Below, piece by piece: positions 1-10,800 of a stretch of DNA of 64,000 nt. Made by a program: the position numbers and the translations under genes. The notes below the pieces were generated by a model, which worked only from the letters and a program-made list of their open reading frames with translations, made no database searches and was not told the origin of the DNA. Positions within the stretch are counted from its first letter, which is position 1, and every line of letters starts with the position of its first letter. The stretch comes from a virus. The DNA lies in the IMG/VR virus record IMGVR_UViG_3300044617_000796, positions 1 through 64,000 of that record; one strand, 5' to 3'.

Positions 1-6
1 TCCGAT

Positions 7-3000
7 CTATCTAATTACTTCATCATCTAACTTAACATAACCGCTTTTTGGGAAATATGGCTTGTCTGTTGTTATCATTGGTATTGATGCCGCATTGGAT
101 GCAATATTTGCATTAAGTTTTCCAACAGCTAATGTTGTTCCATCTTCAGGAGACCATAAGCCCTGAAGAGCATTATTTTTTGTTGAAACTCCAGTTAATT
201 TTACAGTTACTTTATTTGCCTGTAGCTGTACATTGTATGAAGCATCAATGATATTTGTATCATCTGAGAATGTCTTTTGGACACTAGCATGTTGAGCAAT
301 TGTAGATTCAAAAAATCTATAGTAATGCTCGTATCTAGCTTTGCCGTATTCATCAATATATAATCTTCCTAAATCCGCCAAACTTATTGTATCAATCAAT
401 GATTGGATAGTTGTTTCATTACCATAAATAAATGGCATAACAAAAACTGGCTGCATTTGAGTCTCAATGTAATGCTTTTTAACTTCATCAGCAGACAATG
501 ATTTTTTAAATATTGCAAATTCATCAATATAGAAAGATCTGATTGTTGCAGGTGGATTTTCAATAGCAAACTCTGAAATAGTTTCTGGTGTAAATGAAGC
601 GCCCCTGCCCCCGATTGTTAGATCTTTCCCAGTGTAAGCTAATAATGTCCCAGATGTTGTTACTGTATTAGCCAGCGCTCCGTTGATATAGTATTTCAAA
701 CTGTTTGACTTGTAAGTAACAGCGATATGTGTAAAAGATGAACTTGATAATGCTGTATTTGATGACACAGTGGCAGTTCCAGCGCTTGTTTTGAATTTAA
801 AACCATTTGAAGATGATGTATTGAAAAACTCAAAACCAGATGTTGAAGTAGCATTTGACCAATTACTTATGTATTCCCCATTGCTTGAGAATGAGCCATT
901 ATGGAACTTTGCATAAACCTCAAAACTAAACTCGTTAGTATAAGCGCTACTTGATGAGTTGAAAACATCGTAAGATATATGATATGGTACTCTAATATAA
1001 GAGTTACTTGCTAGTAATACGCTTTTATTGCTAGGGTCTGACACCACACCACTTGTTTGACCAGTGAGCACCGAACCGATATATCTGCCATCATTCCTAT
1101 TAGCTACTCTTTCAACAAAATTACCTGCCGTATTTACAGACCAAGAACCGCTGGAAAAATTCAAATATGTAACATCACTCTTGCTACCAACATAATCAAA
1201 ACTAGGCATTGTTACACATTCATGCCCCCATACCCAGTCAATCGTACCGCCAATATCCTTCTTTAAAGCAATGCCGAAATTATTAGTTTTATGAAAGAAC
1301 TCTATTCTTATTTCGTATAATTTTCCAGCTGTTAAATCCATTTCCTCTGTCAAAAATGTTGTAGCAGTGTTATTACCTGGGTCAATCTCATACCACTCAT
1401 TAATTTCAGTTAAGTTCTTATTAAAGAACATCCTAACGCCGCAATTTTTGACATCAAGACACAATCTTTGGACACCGCTGCTTGAGGGGATATAATAACC
1501 ATCAAATACACCATTGTAATAATCAGTTATTGTTGACCCATTAGATGCAGTAAAAGAATCATTTTGATAATTCAAACTCACTGGCTCTGCTTCACCACCA
1601 GGTTGAGTTGAAATAGCATTGGATGTAGAAACAAAAGATGGAGCTACATATGTAATAATATCCAGAGATACTTCCTCAGCAGAAAGAGTTCTGTCGTTAG
1701 CATCAAGTTTAATATCTTTAATTGTATTCTGCTGTTTCTCTGGTAAGGCTACAAACCTAGCCCTGAGGGATGCAGTCGGCACTCTCTGCGTGGTCGCTCT
1801 ATCAACAGTATCCTCATCAAACCCGAAATGTAAAACAGCGTCATCTTTTTTATATGTCTTTGAAGGCTTTGAGAAATAATCAATATCATTTTTTGGAAAA
1901 TTAGTTCTTAAAAGAAGATTGTTAACAGCTTCCGCAATTGTACTCTCCTGCATAAAGTAGCCATTAGTGATCATTTTTTCATTCGTAAACTTATTCCAAT
2001 TGCTCAGAGTAGCATTCACTGTCATGTCGTTAGATGAAGATTGCCATTCATCAACATAAAAAATTCCACACGGGACATATTCGTATGGATCAAATACCAC
2101 AGTTTCGCCAATAGTGTGAGCAAAGGCTTCCGTATCCCCATACCCCCTTTCAACAACAGCGAGAGTATTGTATGAATCTTTATAACACAGAACACGCTCT
2201 TGAGTTGTTGCGCCAGGGTTTATAGTTACAATATAATTATTATTACCACCACCCGATGGCATACCGTCTGTTGAGCCTACTGTGATTGCTGATGAAGATG
2301 ATATGATGTTGGCACTCAGAACTGTATTAATCAGTACCTCTTTTGTTTTCTCTATCTGCCAACCTGTGTAAACATATGCCCGCAAATCTTTTTTCATATA
2401 TTTACCGTATGTTGAGGCGGAACTGAACAAGTTAAAATCTTTACCATTATTGTCAAGTTTTAATGAGCAAGTTGAAGAACCACCGCCTGCAATTGGGAGA
2501 CTTGTTTCGTGTACATCTCTTACTTTAGAAACATTAAAATCAATTACATAATCTGTAACATCTGTCTGGTAAACTGGCGCTACTTCATTCACCCTCGCAC
2601 GATCAAGTGGGTTCTTAGTAGTATAGATAGTTAATACCACTTTGTTAATATTAGCGCTATTTAAATAGTGCGTATTATAATAAGAAGCGTCTGGTATTTC
2701 TGAATCAGTATTAAATACCATTGTGGTTGTATCCTCATAGGCTTGAATGTTATAAGATTTGATTTGACCATTAAATTCTGATGTAATAACTTTAAGTATA
2801 TTTATTGGTCTGCCTGTAAAGTTGTATTGAATAATTACTGGGCTGGTAAACTCATACCCGCTTCTTGTCGCATGGAGTGAGCTTGTGCTTTTGACACCAG
2901 ACACAAAACCATATTCATAATTGTCATCTTTTGACGATGGAAGCGCATGCCATTGACCATTGGCTGTAATTGTTTTGCCAAACTTATCTTTTGCATCACA

Positions 3001-3357
3001 AACAGCCCATGTAAATGACTGGCGTTCTATCCCATTCATTGACTCATTTGGAGTAAAATAATAATCAGACCTATTTCTTTTATTAAATTCCACCTCGCTC
3101 GTAGACAAAGATCGGTATGTCGGCGTTATTCGGTTAGTCCTCAACAACATCCCAGACACTTCTAGATTAATATCGTTAGTTGTTGGCGTTGTAAATGATG
3201 ATGTAGATGTAGCAATTTCTGTATTATTATATTTAGTCACATGCCTGCTGTCTAACCAGTCAATCAGGATTAGAGGCTTAATTGTCTGAGATATGGCAGT
3301 CGTGCTCTGCACAAAAGTGTCAGATATTTGTTTTCCATGTAGACCGTACTGAAGCAT
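7..3357 (-). CDS. Large distal tail or baseplate protein with PA14-like and LamG-like domains
   Basis: This 1,116-residue protein is encoded last in the minor-tail series after the tape measure, so it probably sits at the tail tip and contacts host glycans. Residues about 340-435 form a small beta module (LSANI ... VERGYG ... FAHT) that recurs in the 113-residue protein at 40351-40692. Residues about 594-702 look like a PA14 carbohydrate-binding domain (FDGYYIPSSSG, GKLYEIRIEF). Residues about 781-962 look like a LamG or concanavalin-type domain (FTHIAVTYKSNSLKYYING). The protein stops abruptly at KLDDEVIR, inside what looks like the start of another copy of the small beta module, only six bases from the window edge, so the stop may be a frameshift. 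Tail placement is strong, domain names are from motif memory. Confidence 0.75.
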   Translation of the reverse strand: MLQYGLHGKQISDTFVQSTTAISQTIKPLILIDWLDSRHVTKYNNTEIATSTSSFTTPTTNDINLEVSGMLLRTNRITPTYRSLSTSEVEFNKRNRSDYYFTPNESMNGIERQSFTWAVCDAKDKFGKTITANGQWHALPSSKDDNYEYGFVSGVKSTSSLHATRSGYEFTSPVIIQYNFTGRPINILKVITSEFNGQIKSYNIQAYEDTTTMVFNTDSEIPDASYYNTHYLNSANINKVVLTIYTTKNPLDRARVNEVAPVYQTDVTDYVIDFNVSKVRDVHETSLPIAGGGSSTCSLKLDNNGKDFNLFSSASTYGKYMKKDLRAYVYTGWQIEKTKEVLINTVLSANIISSSSAITVGSTDGMPSGGGNNNYIVTINPGATTQERVLCYKDSYNTLAVVERGYGDTEAFAHTIGETVVFDPYEYVPCGIFYVDEWQSSSNDMTVNATLSNWNKFTNEKMITNGYFMQESTIAEAVNNLLLRTNFPKNDIDYFSKPSKTYKKDDAVLHFGFDEDTVDRATTQRVPTASLRARFVALPEKQQNTIKDIKLDANDRTLSAEEVSLDIITYVAPSFVSTSNAISTQPGGEAEPVSLNYQNDSFTASNGSTITDYYNGVFDGYYIPSSSGVQRLCLDVKNCGVRMFFNKNLTEINEWYEIDPGNNTATTFLTEEMDLTAGKLYEIRIEFFHKTNNFGIALKKDIGGTIDWVWGHECVTMPSFDYVGSKSDVTYLNFSSGSWSVNTAGNFVERVANRNDGRYIGSVLTGQTSGVVSDPSNKSVLLASNSYIRVPYHISYDVFNSSSSAYTNEFSFEVYAKFHNGSFSSNGEYISNWSNATSTSGFEFFNTSSSNGFKFKTSAGTATVSSNTALSSSSFTHIAVTYKSNSLKYYINGALANTVTTSGTLLAYTGKDLTIGGRGASFTPETISEFAIENPPATIRSFYIDEFAIFKKSLSADEVKKHYIETQMQPVFVMPFIYGNETTIQSLIDTISLADLGRLYIDEYGKARYEHYYRFFESTIAQHASVQKTFSDDTNIIDASYNVQLQANKVTVKLTGVSTKNNALQGLWSPEDGTTLAVGKLNANIASNAASIPMITTDKPYFPKSGYVKLDDEVIR

Positions 3358-4416
3358 TTAAACCTCTTCCAAGGTTATAGAGCAGTCCCAGAAATATACA
3401 TCATTAGACAAGTCTCTTCTAATCAATGATTCATTATAATCTTTCACTAATACATTATAACTTGTTTCTGTTGGTGGTGTAACCCCAGACTCATCTAAAT
3501 TAACTATTTTTAATATATGATGGCTTGGGTCGGAAGCTATGGTTTTAATATAATCACGAGCCTCTTTTTGATCCGCTGTGTACTCTAGTGAATTAGGTAG
3601 CCATGACCATGAAAGACTGAATGTTCTTCTACCCGATCTACTTGTAGACTTATAGTACCTTGTCTTTCTATTATTCCAATTTTTATTTTGAGTAAAAATT
3701 GGCTCAAGACCAGAATCAAACTTCCTGTTGTGATTTGTAATTGCTCTACCATCAAGAAGCATAAATGTTCTAATTACGGATGAATCAACAGTTCCATTAA
3801 CAGCAAACTTAATTGCCTCAGCAGTCATGTTCCCTATTTCAACAAGATTAATTCTAATTGTTGCAAGAGATATTTTGCCAGCAACAGTTAATTGCAATGA
3901 TGATGACAATGCAGAAATTGCTTGTGAAATCTTAGTCCCAACGCTAGTTAGTGATGCAGAAGCTGAAACCACTGCGGCTGAGTTTGCAAACTTCATAAAA
4001 GCAGCGGTAATGTCTGCAGATGACGACAATACTGCAGCGGACTCTGCAATTCTCGTAACTGTTTGAGCAACATCTACAGAGGCACTTTGAGAAGATTCCG
4101 AATACGAAAACTTCATCATTGTTACAGCAACAGTTGTGTTGGCAGAAACGGTGACTAGTGCATCTTGTCTTTCTGTAGCTACGGTAGCAGTTACTGATAA
4201 ACCAGAGAGCGCAACATCTGCAAAAATAATTTTATGCGCACTAACGCTAGAATCAGCCTGGGCTGAAAGTACAATATCGCCATGAATTATTCTATAAGAA
4301 TCAACTGTTAAACTTGCAGATGAGCTTAAAGCGACTATTACATCATTGTCGTCTGCTAAGTAGAAATCAATACCACTATTGAGGGGCTCGGAGAAGCTAA
4401 ACCAACTGGCAGACAT
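3358..4416 (-). CDS. Minor tail protein with Ser/Ala-rich repeats and a distal-tail C-terminal domain
   Basis: The 352-residue product begins with about 180 residues of low-complexity Ser/Ala/Val repeats (SSSADITA, SASASLTS). About 140 residues follow that parallel the whole of the next-upstream protein at 4417-4812: a RRxYYS-type segment, then FSLSWSWLPNS, a TAD motif, and the ending LIRRDLSNDVYFWDCSITLEEV-like close. The pair therefore looks like a duplication in which one copy gained a repeat stalk. It abuts its neighbours (stop at 4417, next start at 3357) and is probably translated with them. A role at the distal tail, between tape measure and baseplate, is inferred from position. Confidence 0.65.
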   Translation of the reverse strand: MSASWFSFSEPLNSGIDFYLADDNDVIVALSSSASLTVDSYRIIHGDIVLSAQADSSVSAHKIIFADVALSGLSVTATVATERQDALVTVSANTTVAVTMMKFSYSESSQSASVDVAQTVTRIAESAAVLSSSADITAAFMKFANSAAVVSASASLTSVGTKISQAISALSSSLQLTVAGKISLATIRINLVEIGNMTAEAIKFAVNGTVDSSVIRTFMLLDGRAITNHNRKFDSGLEPIFTQNKNWNNRKTRYYKSTSRSGRRTFSLSWSWLPNSLEYTADQKEARDYIKTIASDPSHHILKIVNLDESGVTPPTETSYNVLVKDYNESLIRRDLSNDVYFWDCSITLEEV

Positions 4417-4812
4417 TTAAACCTCCACCAAAGACAACTCAACATCATAATACGAACACTTTGTTGGCATATGTCTTCTTATCAGTGTTTCTGAATACGA
4501 ATCAATAAAGCATTCATATTCTGTATAACCCTCACCTGGGGCTAGTTCTATCCCGACTGTTACGCTTGCTCTTGTGTTGACTAAATTACTTAGATAGCTT
4601 TGTCCAACCCGACCATCTGCAGTTATATTCTGCACACTTGGGAGATACTTCCAGCTTATTGAAAACTTTTGCTTATTCTTAGAATAGTATCTTCTTCTGT
4701 GACCGCTGGCTAGGTCAATATCGTTAGCAGCAATCTCCTCATCAATCTTCAAGGTTCTTCCGTGTTCTGTAATCTCAATACCGTCAATTGTTAGCAACTT
4801 GTATAGATCCAT
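4417..4812 (-). CDS. Minor tail protein, short distal-tail type
   Basis: A 131-residue protein whose ATG overlaps the tape-measure stop by one base, so it is translationally coupled to it. It carries the same core as the C-terminal part of the 352-residue protein downstream (FSISWKYLPS, TADGRVG, SETLIRR). Its position immediately after the tape measure fits a distal tail or tail-tip adaptor. No catalytic motif is visible and the exact family is not assigned. Confidence 0.65.
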   Translation of the reverse strand: MDLYKLLTIDGIEITEHGRTLKIDEEIAANDIDLASGHRRRYYSKNKQKFSISWKYLPSVQNITADGRVGQSYLSNLVNTRASVTVGIELAPGEGYTEYECFIDSYSETLIRRHMPTKCSYYDVELSLVEV

Positions 4813-7800
4813 TATTGACCCCTATTCAAACCATTGTATGTTGAAATTACACGATTTTCAAGACCAGCGGCTTTTTGGTTCTTTGGCAAAATCTTGGTGT
4901 TGTAATCTTTCATCATTGAGTTGAACCATTCTGGCTCTCCGATAAAGTTGTCAACATAGATGTTTACATTCTGTGTTGATGTTGTCATTCCGCCAGCCGC
5001 ACTGCCACTGTATGATGCCTGTGGTACTGAGAACCCTGCGCTTGGGACATTAAACTTCATTTGATTCATTGCTTCAAGATGTGCTAAGCCGTATTTCTTT
5101 ACAGCCGCAGAGTTAAGAACATACTCTCCACCATGAAGAATAGAAGGAACTTCCCCGCCTTCTTTAAACTTGAGGTAGCCACCTTTCTTAAACTTAGGCA
5201 TGTATCCGCCGTTATATGCTCTTCTGTTGTAAGGCAAACCGCCTGGAAAGGACATCTCATTCATCTTAAATGTGTCATACACCTTTTGGATTTTTTCCAT
5301 CAATTGCGGATTGTCATACGGCATATCAAAATTCTGCGCAAAAGGATTTCTTGACATTACCCTTGACCAAGCATTCTCTCCCGCCATTGGGTAATAATAT
5401 GAGTTTAGATACTCTGATGGGTTTATGTTTGCCCCTTGCTTCATAGAACCAAACATCGTTGATGAATTAAATTGATCAAAATGACGACCAGTTTTTACTC
5501 CAAGAAGCTTAGCGAACAAGAACGAAATGGCATTATCGGCATAATCTTCTGATCCATGATCACCTCCAGAAATCTTATATTTCTGAATTATCTGTTCAGG
5601 AGATATAGTGCCAAATGTAGACCCCACATCTGCTTGTTCTGTAATCTTAAGAACTTCTATCATATATTTTTCTAATTCATCTGTTGGGTTTATCCCGCTT
5701 CCTTTCTTGATAGGGACAACTTTAAATGTTCCTGCTGGGAAATTCAGCCCTTTGCCTGGTGGGGGTGTAAAAAATGTATCAACTGTATATAAGTTATCCA
5801 ATGCTCCTGGGTTATTTTTCAACATTGGCAGTAATTGTGAAATTATAAAATTACCTTCTTGAACATTTTCACGGAACCCATGACCAGTTACTCGGTGATT
5901 AAGAGCAAAATGCAGGGTGTCTCTGAAATACTCTGCCTTATCTCCTAAATTATATGGACCACCAGGGTATGGACCTTTGAAAGATACCATTGAAGTTGTA
6001 TCAAATGCAGACATTGGTTTTAGAGTAAGGTTTCCAAGTTCATCAATATCAACTGGATAAGGTGTTTCATGTGTTACGAAAAGATCCTTGAGCTTAAAGT
6101 AATCTTTTTTACCTTTTACAATCGTATCAATTATCTCTCCAGTGTTCCCAGACATTTTTACTTTTTGCTCATTTACAGCAATAGAACCAAGTGATTCATA
6201 TTCTTTAAATTTCAACATTGCAAAAAGATCTTTGTTTCTCTTCCAGTTATACAACAAGGCTGAGATAAATGTGTCATCCTTGCTATTTCCCATAACATCT
6301 GTAAAGCCAATTATTGCACGAGCCCACTCATTAGCTATTGCATCACCTTCAACAGTTCCAGGTTTCAAATTGGAAATTTCATAAGGATTTAGCCCTACTG
6401 ATTTTATATTCAAAGATGGGTTTCTTTTAGCAAGACCTTTCAATGGGCTCTTCATTCCGCCAAAGACAACATTTTCTTTTCCAATTTTATGCACATACAG
6501 ACCTAGTTGTTTTAGGTCTAAGCCGCCAGTATCGTAATTATATTTAGGCATTTCACCGAGCACGCCAGTGCCAGCTTTATATGTTTTTATCGGAGTAATT
6601 TTTTTAATAATTTCAAGAGCACCACCTGACCCACCAGTAGTCAACTCTTTAGGAGCAAGCGCCATTCTTTCCCTTAGGGACATAAAAATATCACTTGTTT
6701 CTTTGTAAATATCTTTCCCGCCAGGACCAAATTTATTAATAAAACTAATTGGCTGGTTTGCTTTTGGCAGCAAAAGATCAGATTGTTCTTGCAACCACCA
6801 CTCCATACCTGGTTTTATATTGCGAGCTTTTGCTATATTTTCAAGAACATCTGGAGGCAGTACCCCATCACTATCTTTTAGGAGTCTGCTCGTTGCCCAC
6901 GCAATATCTTTTTGCAAATTATTAAAATCTATTACTTCCCTTGAGGCTGGTATAATTCTTGGGTCAAAAGACTTTGGCATTGGAATATCGCCAGTCTGTT
7001 GGAATATATCATTTGCCAATTGAGCTGGGTCTATCTTACCCATGTTCTCAGCCCACTCTGCCAGTATCTCATCCGTTGGGGCTACATTAGATCTAACACC
7101 AAGCAGATTGTCTATAATAGAATTGTAGTAACCAACTTCGTCTAGGCTTTCCATTGATCTAGGGATTAGACCCTGGGCTTGCAATCTTGCTTTCAATACA
7201 TCTCTTTGGAGCTGAGTTGTTAATTTATTTGTTTGACCGCTTGCAATATTATCTAATTCGTCAAATAGATCAAGAACTTGCTTATCAATTGCACCGTCAG
7301 AACCAGCAAAAGCGGCACTTGCTCTAGGAGCAAAGCCATCTTTAAAGACATCTTCAACAGATACCGCAGGGTTTTTCACTGGGGCTGGTGGAATAGCAGG
7401 TCTTGGTCCCTGCATCTGTATATCAAATACATTTTCAGGTTTTAATATAGATGGGTTAAAAGGTTTTATTCCAGGCTTTTTAAACAAATCAAGTATTGGT
7501 CTGGCAATCTTACCTTCTAGGTAAGTACCAACTCCAGGAAACTTCGCTTTCATTATTGGCGCTACAACTTTCGTCATAACTTTTCCGCCAGCATAATCAA
7601 GCGTTCCTTGCATTAAGGCATTCTTTGCAATATTAAAAGGCTGAAGCCCTTTTATATCATCAAAAATTTGCTCAGTGAATTCTCCAATTGCACCACCAAT
7701 ACCTGCTCCGATAGCACTTCCACCAACAGAGCCGATGCCCAAGGCAGGTAGACCAAGAATTCCACCAATTATTCCTCCAGCAATTGCAAAAGAGTTTCTT

Positions 7801-10800
7801 GGTCTTGCAATTTCTTTTACAATAGGGAGGGCTTTTTGCCACCAACTCTTTTCTTTTGGCTTAATAACAGGTGCTATTGGTCCAACAAAGTTTTTGGCAA
7901 TTCCCGCATTCTTCAAGTCAACATTCCTTTGAGCTTGCGCCTTAGCGACCTGCCCTATTCTATTCGCTTCAGAAAGATGAATAACTTCAGCAGCTTTACT
8001 TGCTGCAGCAGTATTAGCATAAATACCTAAATGGTTTTTGTAACCACCACTAGCATATGCGTTAAAAGCATTAGTGTTAGATAAAATCTTTCCTTGAACA
8101 ACTGTTGGCAATAATACTTCACCCTTGCCAATCCCAAAAGATGCAGAGCGAACAGTAGATATACCACCTTCACCTGCAAGATTGTTCTTAACAAGCGGAA
8201 GTGATCTTAAGTTAATTGTTGGAGAAGCAACAACAGGGATTGATGTTGCATACGGTCCTTGTAGAGTCTGTAATGCTTTCTTGGCAAGGATATCTTTTTG
8301 ATCTTCAACTCCGTACTTCCTTACACTACCGCCTTTTGCAAAACCAGGGGTAGTCATATATCCGCCATTTGCAAAACCAGGGGTTGTCATGTAACCACCA
8401 GATGCAAATCCCTTCAAATCACCACCGTGTCTTAATGCATTGATTTTTTCAAGATTTCCTTTTCCAAACTTTTCTACCGCCTTATGGTTGATAATGTATT
8501 CACCACCATGCAGAAGCGCTGGAATACCTTGTGAAGATGGTGCATCCAGGAATCCACCACGAACAAATTGACGGATATGACCGCCGTTGTAACTTCTAAT
8601 AACCGAACCTGGGAGTGGTCTCATTAATGTTGGAACACCAGGGCTGACAGTTTGATTATTCAAATAGCCTTGTAAGAGCACTCTTTCAAGCCCATTCAAT
8701 CCATAGCTACCGATGTTTGACATCATATATTCAGAGCCTTTATCGTAATCACGCATGATGATCCCAACAACTTTCTGTAGCGATGGAGAGTTAAGTGAAA
8801 AATCACCCCTTCTTCCTGCATCGCTCGGTGCAAACTTCAAAAGGTATTGCTCTAGATTTTTTCTATCTTCTTGTGTGAATGCAGCGCCAGGAACTATATT
8901 GTCACCAATTCCACCCAATGCGCCAGACGCTTCCCCAGCAAGGTCAACTATTTGCTTGACTAATGGCTTAAGATCTTCAAACAGTTTCTTAAAGCTTTCC
9001 AAAATCTTCGGGAATGCAATATCTCTATTCAGCTCTCCTCTTAGTTTTTCAAATGCATCAGTGCCAGCTTTTTGCCAAATTTCAGCAATGTTATTCTTAT
9101 TGCCTTTCTCTGAAAGCGATGAAGTAATCTTTGCAATAGCATCAATTGCTGGTTGCACATATGCGGCGGCAAAGGCAGGGTTAAATGCTGCTTTAAATCC
9201 TTCTTCACTTCCGATAGCCATCATTCTTACAGCACCAAGAAGAGTTGCAGGGTTAGCTACATTAGCATCCAGACCAAATTTCTTAGAAGCTTCCTTAATC
9301 AACTCATCCATGTTTGTGTTAAACATATTGATAGACGGATCACGAACTCCAGCGATAATTCTTGGTAGTTCACCAATATTTGCAGCGAATACTTTGGCTA
9401 GTTCAGCAGAAGAAAGATTTGCTCGCTCTCCAACTCCTGCTAGAGCAGCAGCAAATTCTTCTTGCGTTGCAAAACTCTTGTTCTTTACATCTTCAATAAA
9501 CCGATCAAATGTGTCAAGCACTTCTTGGAACTGCTTCTCCGCAAGATCTTTTTGATTAGCAATTGCTTGCTTAGCCAAATCTCGTTGCTCAGACTGAAGC
9601 TGAGACAATCTGCCAGAGTCAAGTTCTTTAATTTCTTGAGCAGAATTTCTTTGAGCCAGCGCCTCTTCTCTATCAAGTTTTCTAACATCAAAAGCACGAC
9701 CCTCGTAAACCGCTAGTCTTCTCTCTACTAAGTAATTTGCACGATCAGTTTCTCTCTGATCAAGCATTTCTCTACGCTTTGTCTCATATTCTTTTTTAGC
9801 TGTTAATCTCTCTTCTGCTTCAGCGAGAGCGTCAATACCAGCAATCTGATCATCGTATGCTTTTAGTTGTTCATCTTTTTGCTTGGTCAATGCATCAATA
9901 TATTGCTGAATAATATTTTCAAACTTAGCGTCAACATTTGAATAAAAGTAACCCTTAATGGTATCTTTTATTTCTTTCATCTTGTCTTTTATGCCTTTGT
10001 TGACATTTCCACCAAGACTTTCACCTGCCGCTGTAGCTGCGTCAGCAGATTGTTTTGCATTATACTTAAGAGCATCCTGGTAAGCTTTAGGGTTTTTCAA
10101 TCTTTGAGCAAGAGGTATATTAATTCCTTGTCCCATGAGTTCAGCGTATTTCTTAGCAACTTCACTCATTCCCTTTGTAAGGGCGCTATCTAGCCCGCCT
10201 TTTATTGGGTCAATTAATTTACTTAATTTTCCACTAAGACCTGTTGAAAAACCGTCTGAGAATTGTTCGGATGACTGTTCGCCCTTAATCTTAAAGCCAT
10301 TACCTGTTACAAGACTAGCAAATGGATCACCAATGTATTTGAGGTATTCCTTGCCAAACCCAGCAGTCATCAAATCTGCAGCAAGATTCCGAGCCATCCC
10401 TGCGCCAGCTTCCGCTGCCATACTCACTAATGCTATGAACATTTCTCTAAATACAACCACGCCAACTTTCGCAATAGTTACAAGAACTGGAATTAGTCCT
10501 TTAAGAACCATTGCTATAACATCAGTTATTCCTTTTGTAAAATTCAGAAGTTCATATATCAATGAATACAAGAATGCTTTAAGCTTCTTCCCTGCAGCCT
10601 CTTTATCTCCAGAGAATGCGGACTTGATCGCACCTCCAAGAAGAATGAATCTGTTGATCAATCTAGCGAGGAATGGGGCGACTTGGTTAGTCATAAATGC
10701 CTTGCCCGTTGTTTCAGCCCACTTCTTCATAAATCCAGTAGCTTTCTTAATAGCAGTGGCGATACCGTAGAACATTGCGGCATTCTTTTCGCCTTGTGTC

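Noticed and set aside
8755-9555. Long open frame of 266 codons on the plus strand inside the tape measure
   Set aside because: It is antisense to a coherent tape-measure gene, has no ribosome site, and its composition is that of a reversed Ala/Lys-rich protein.
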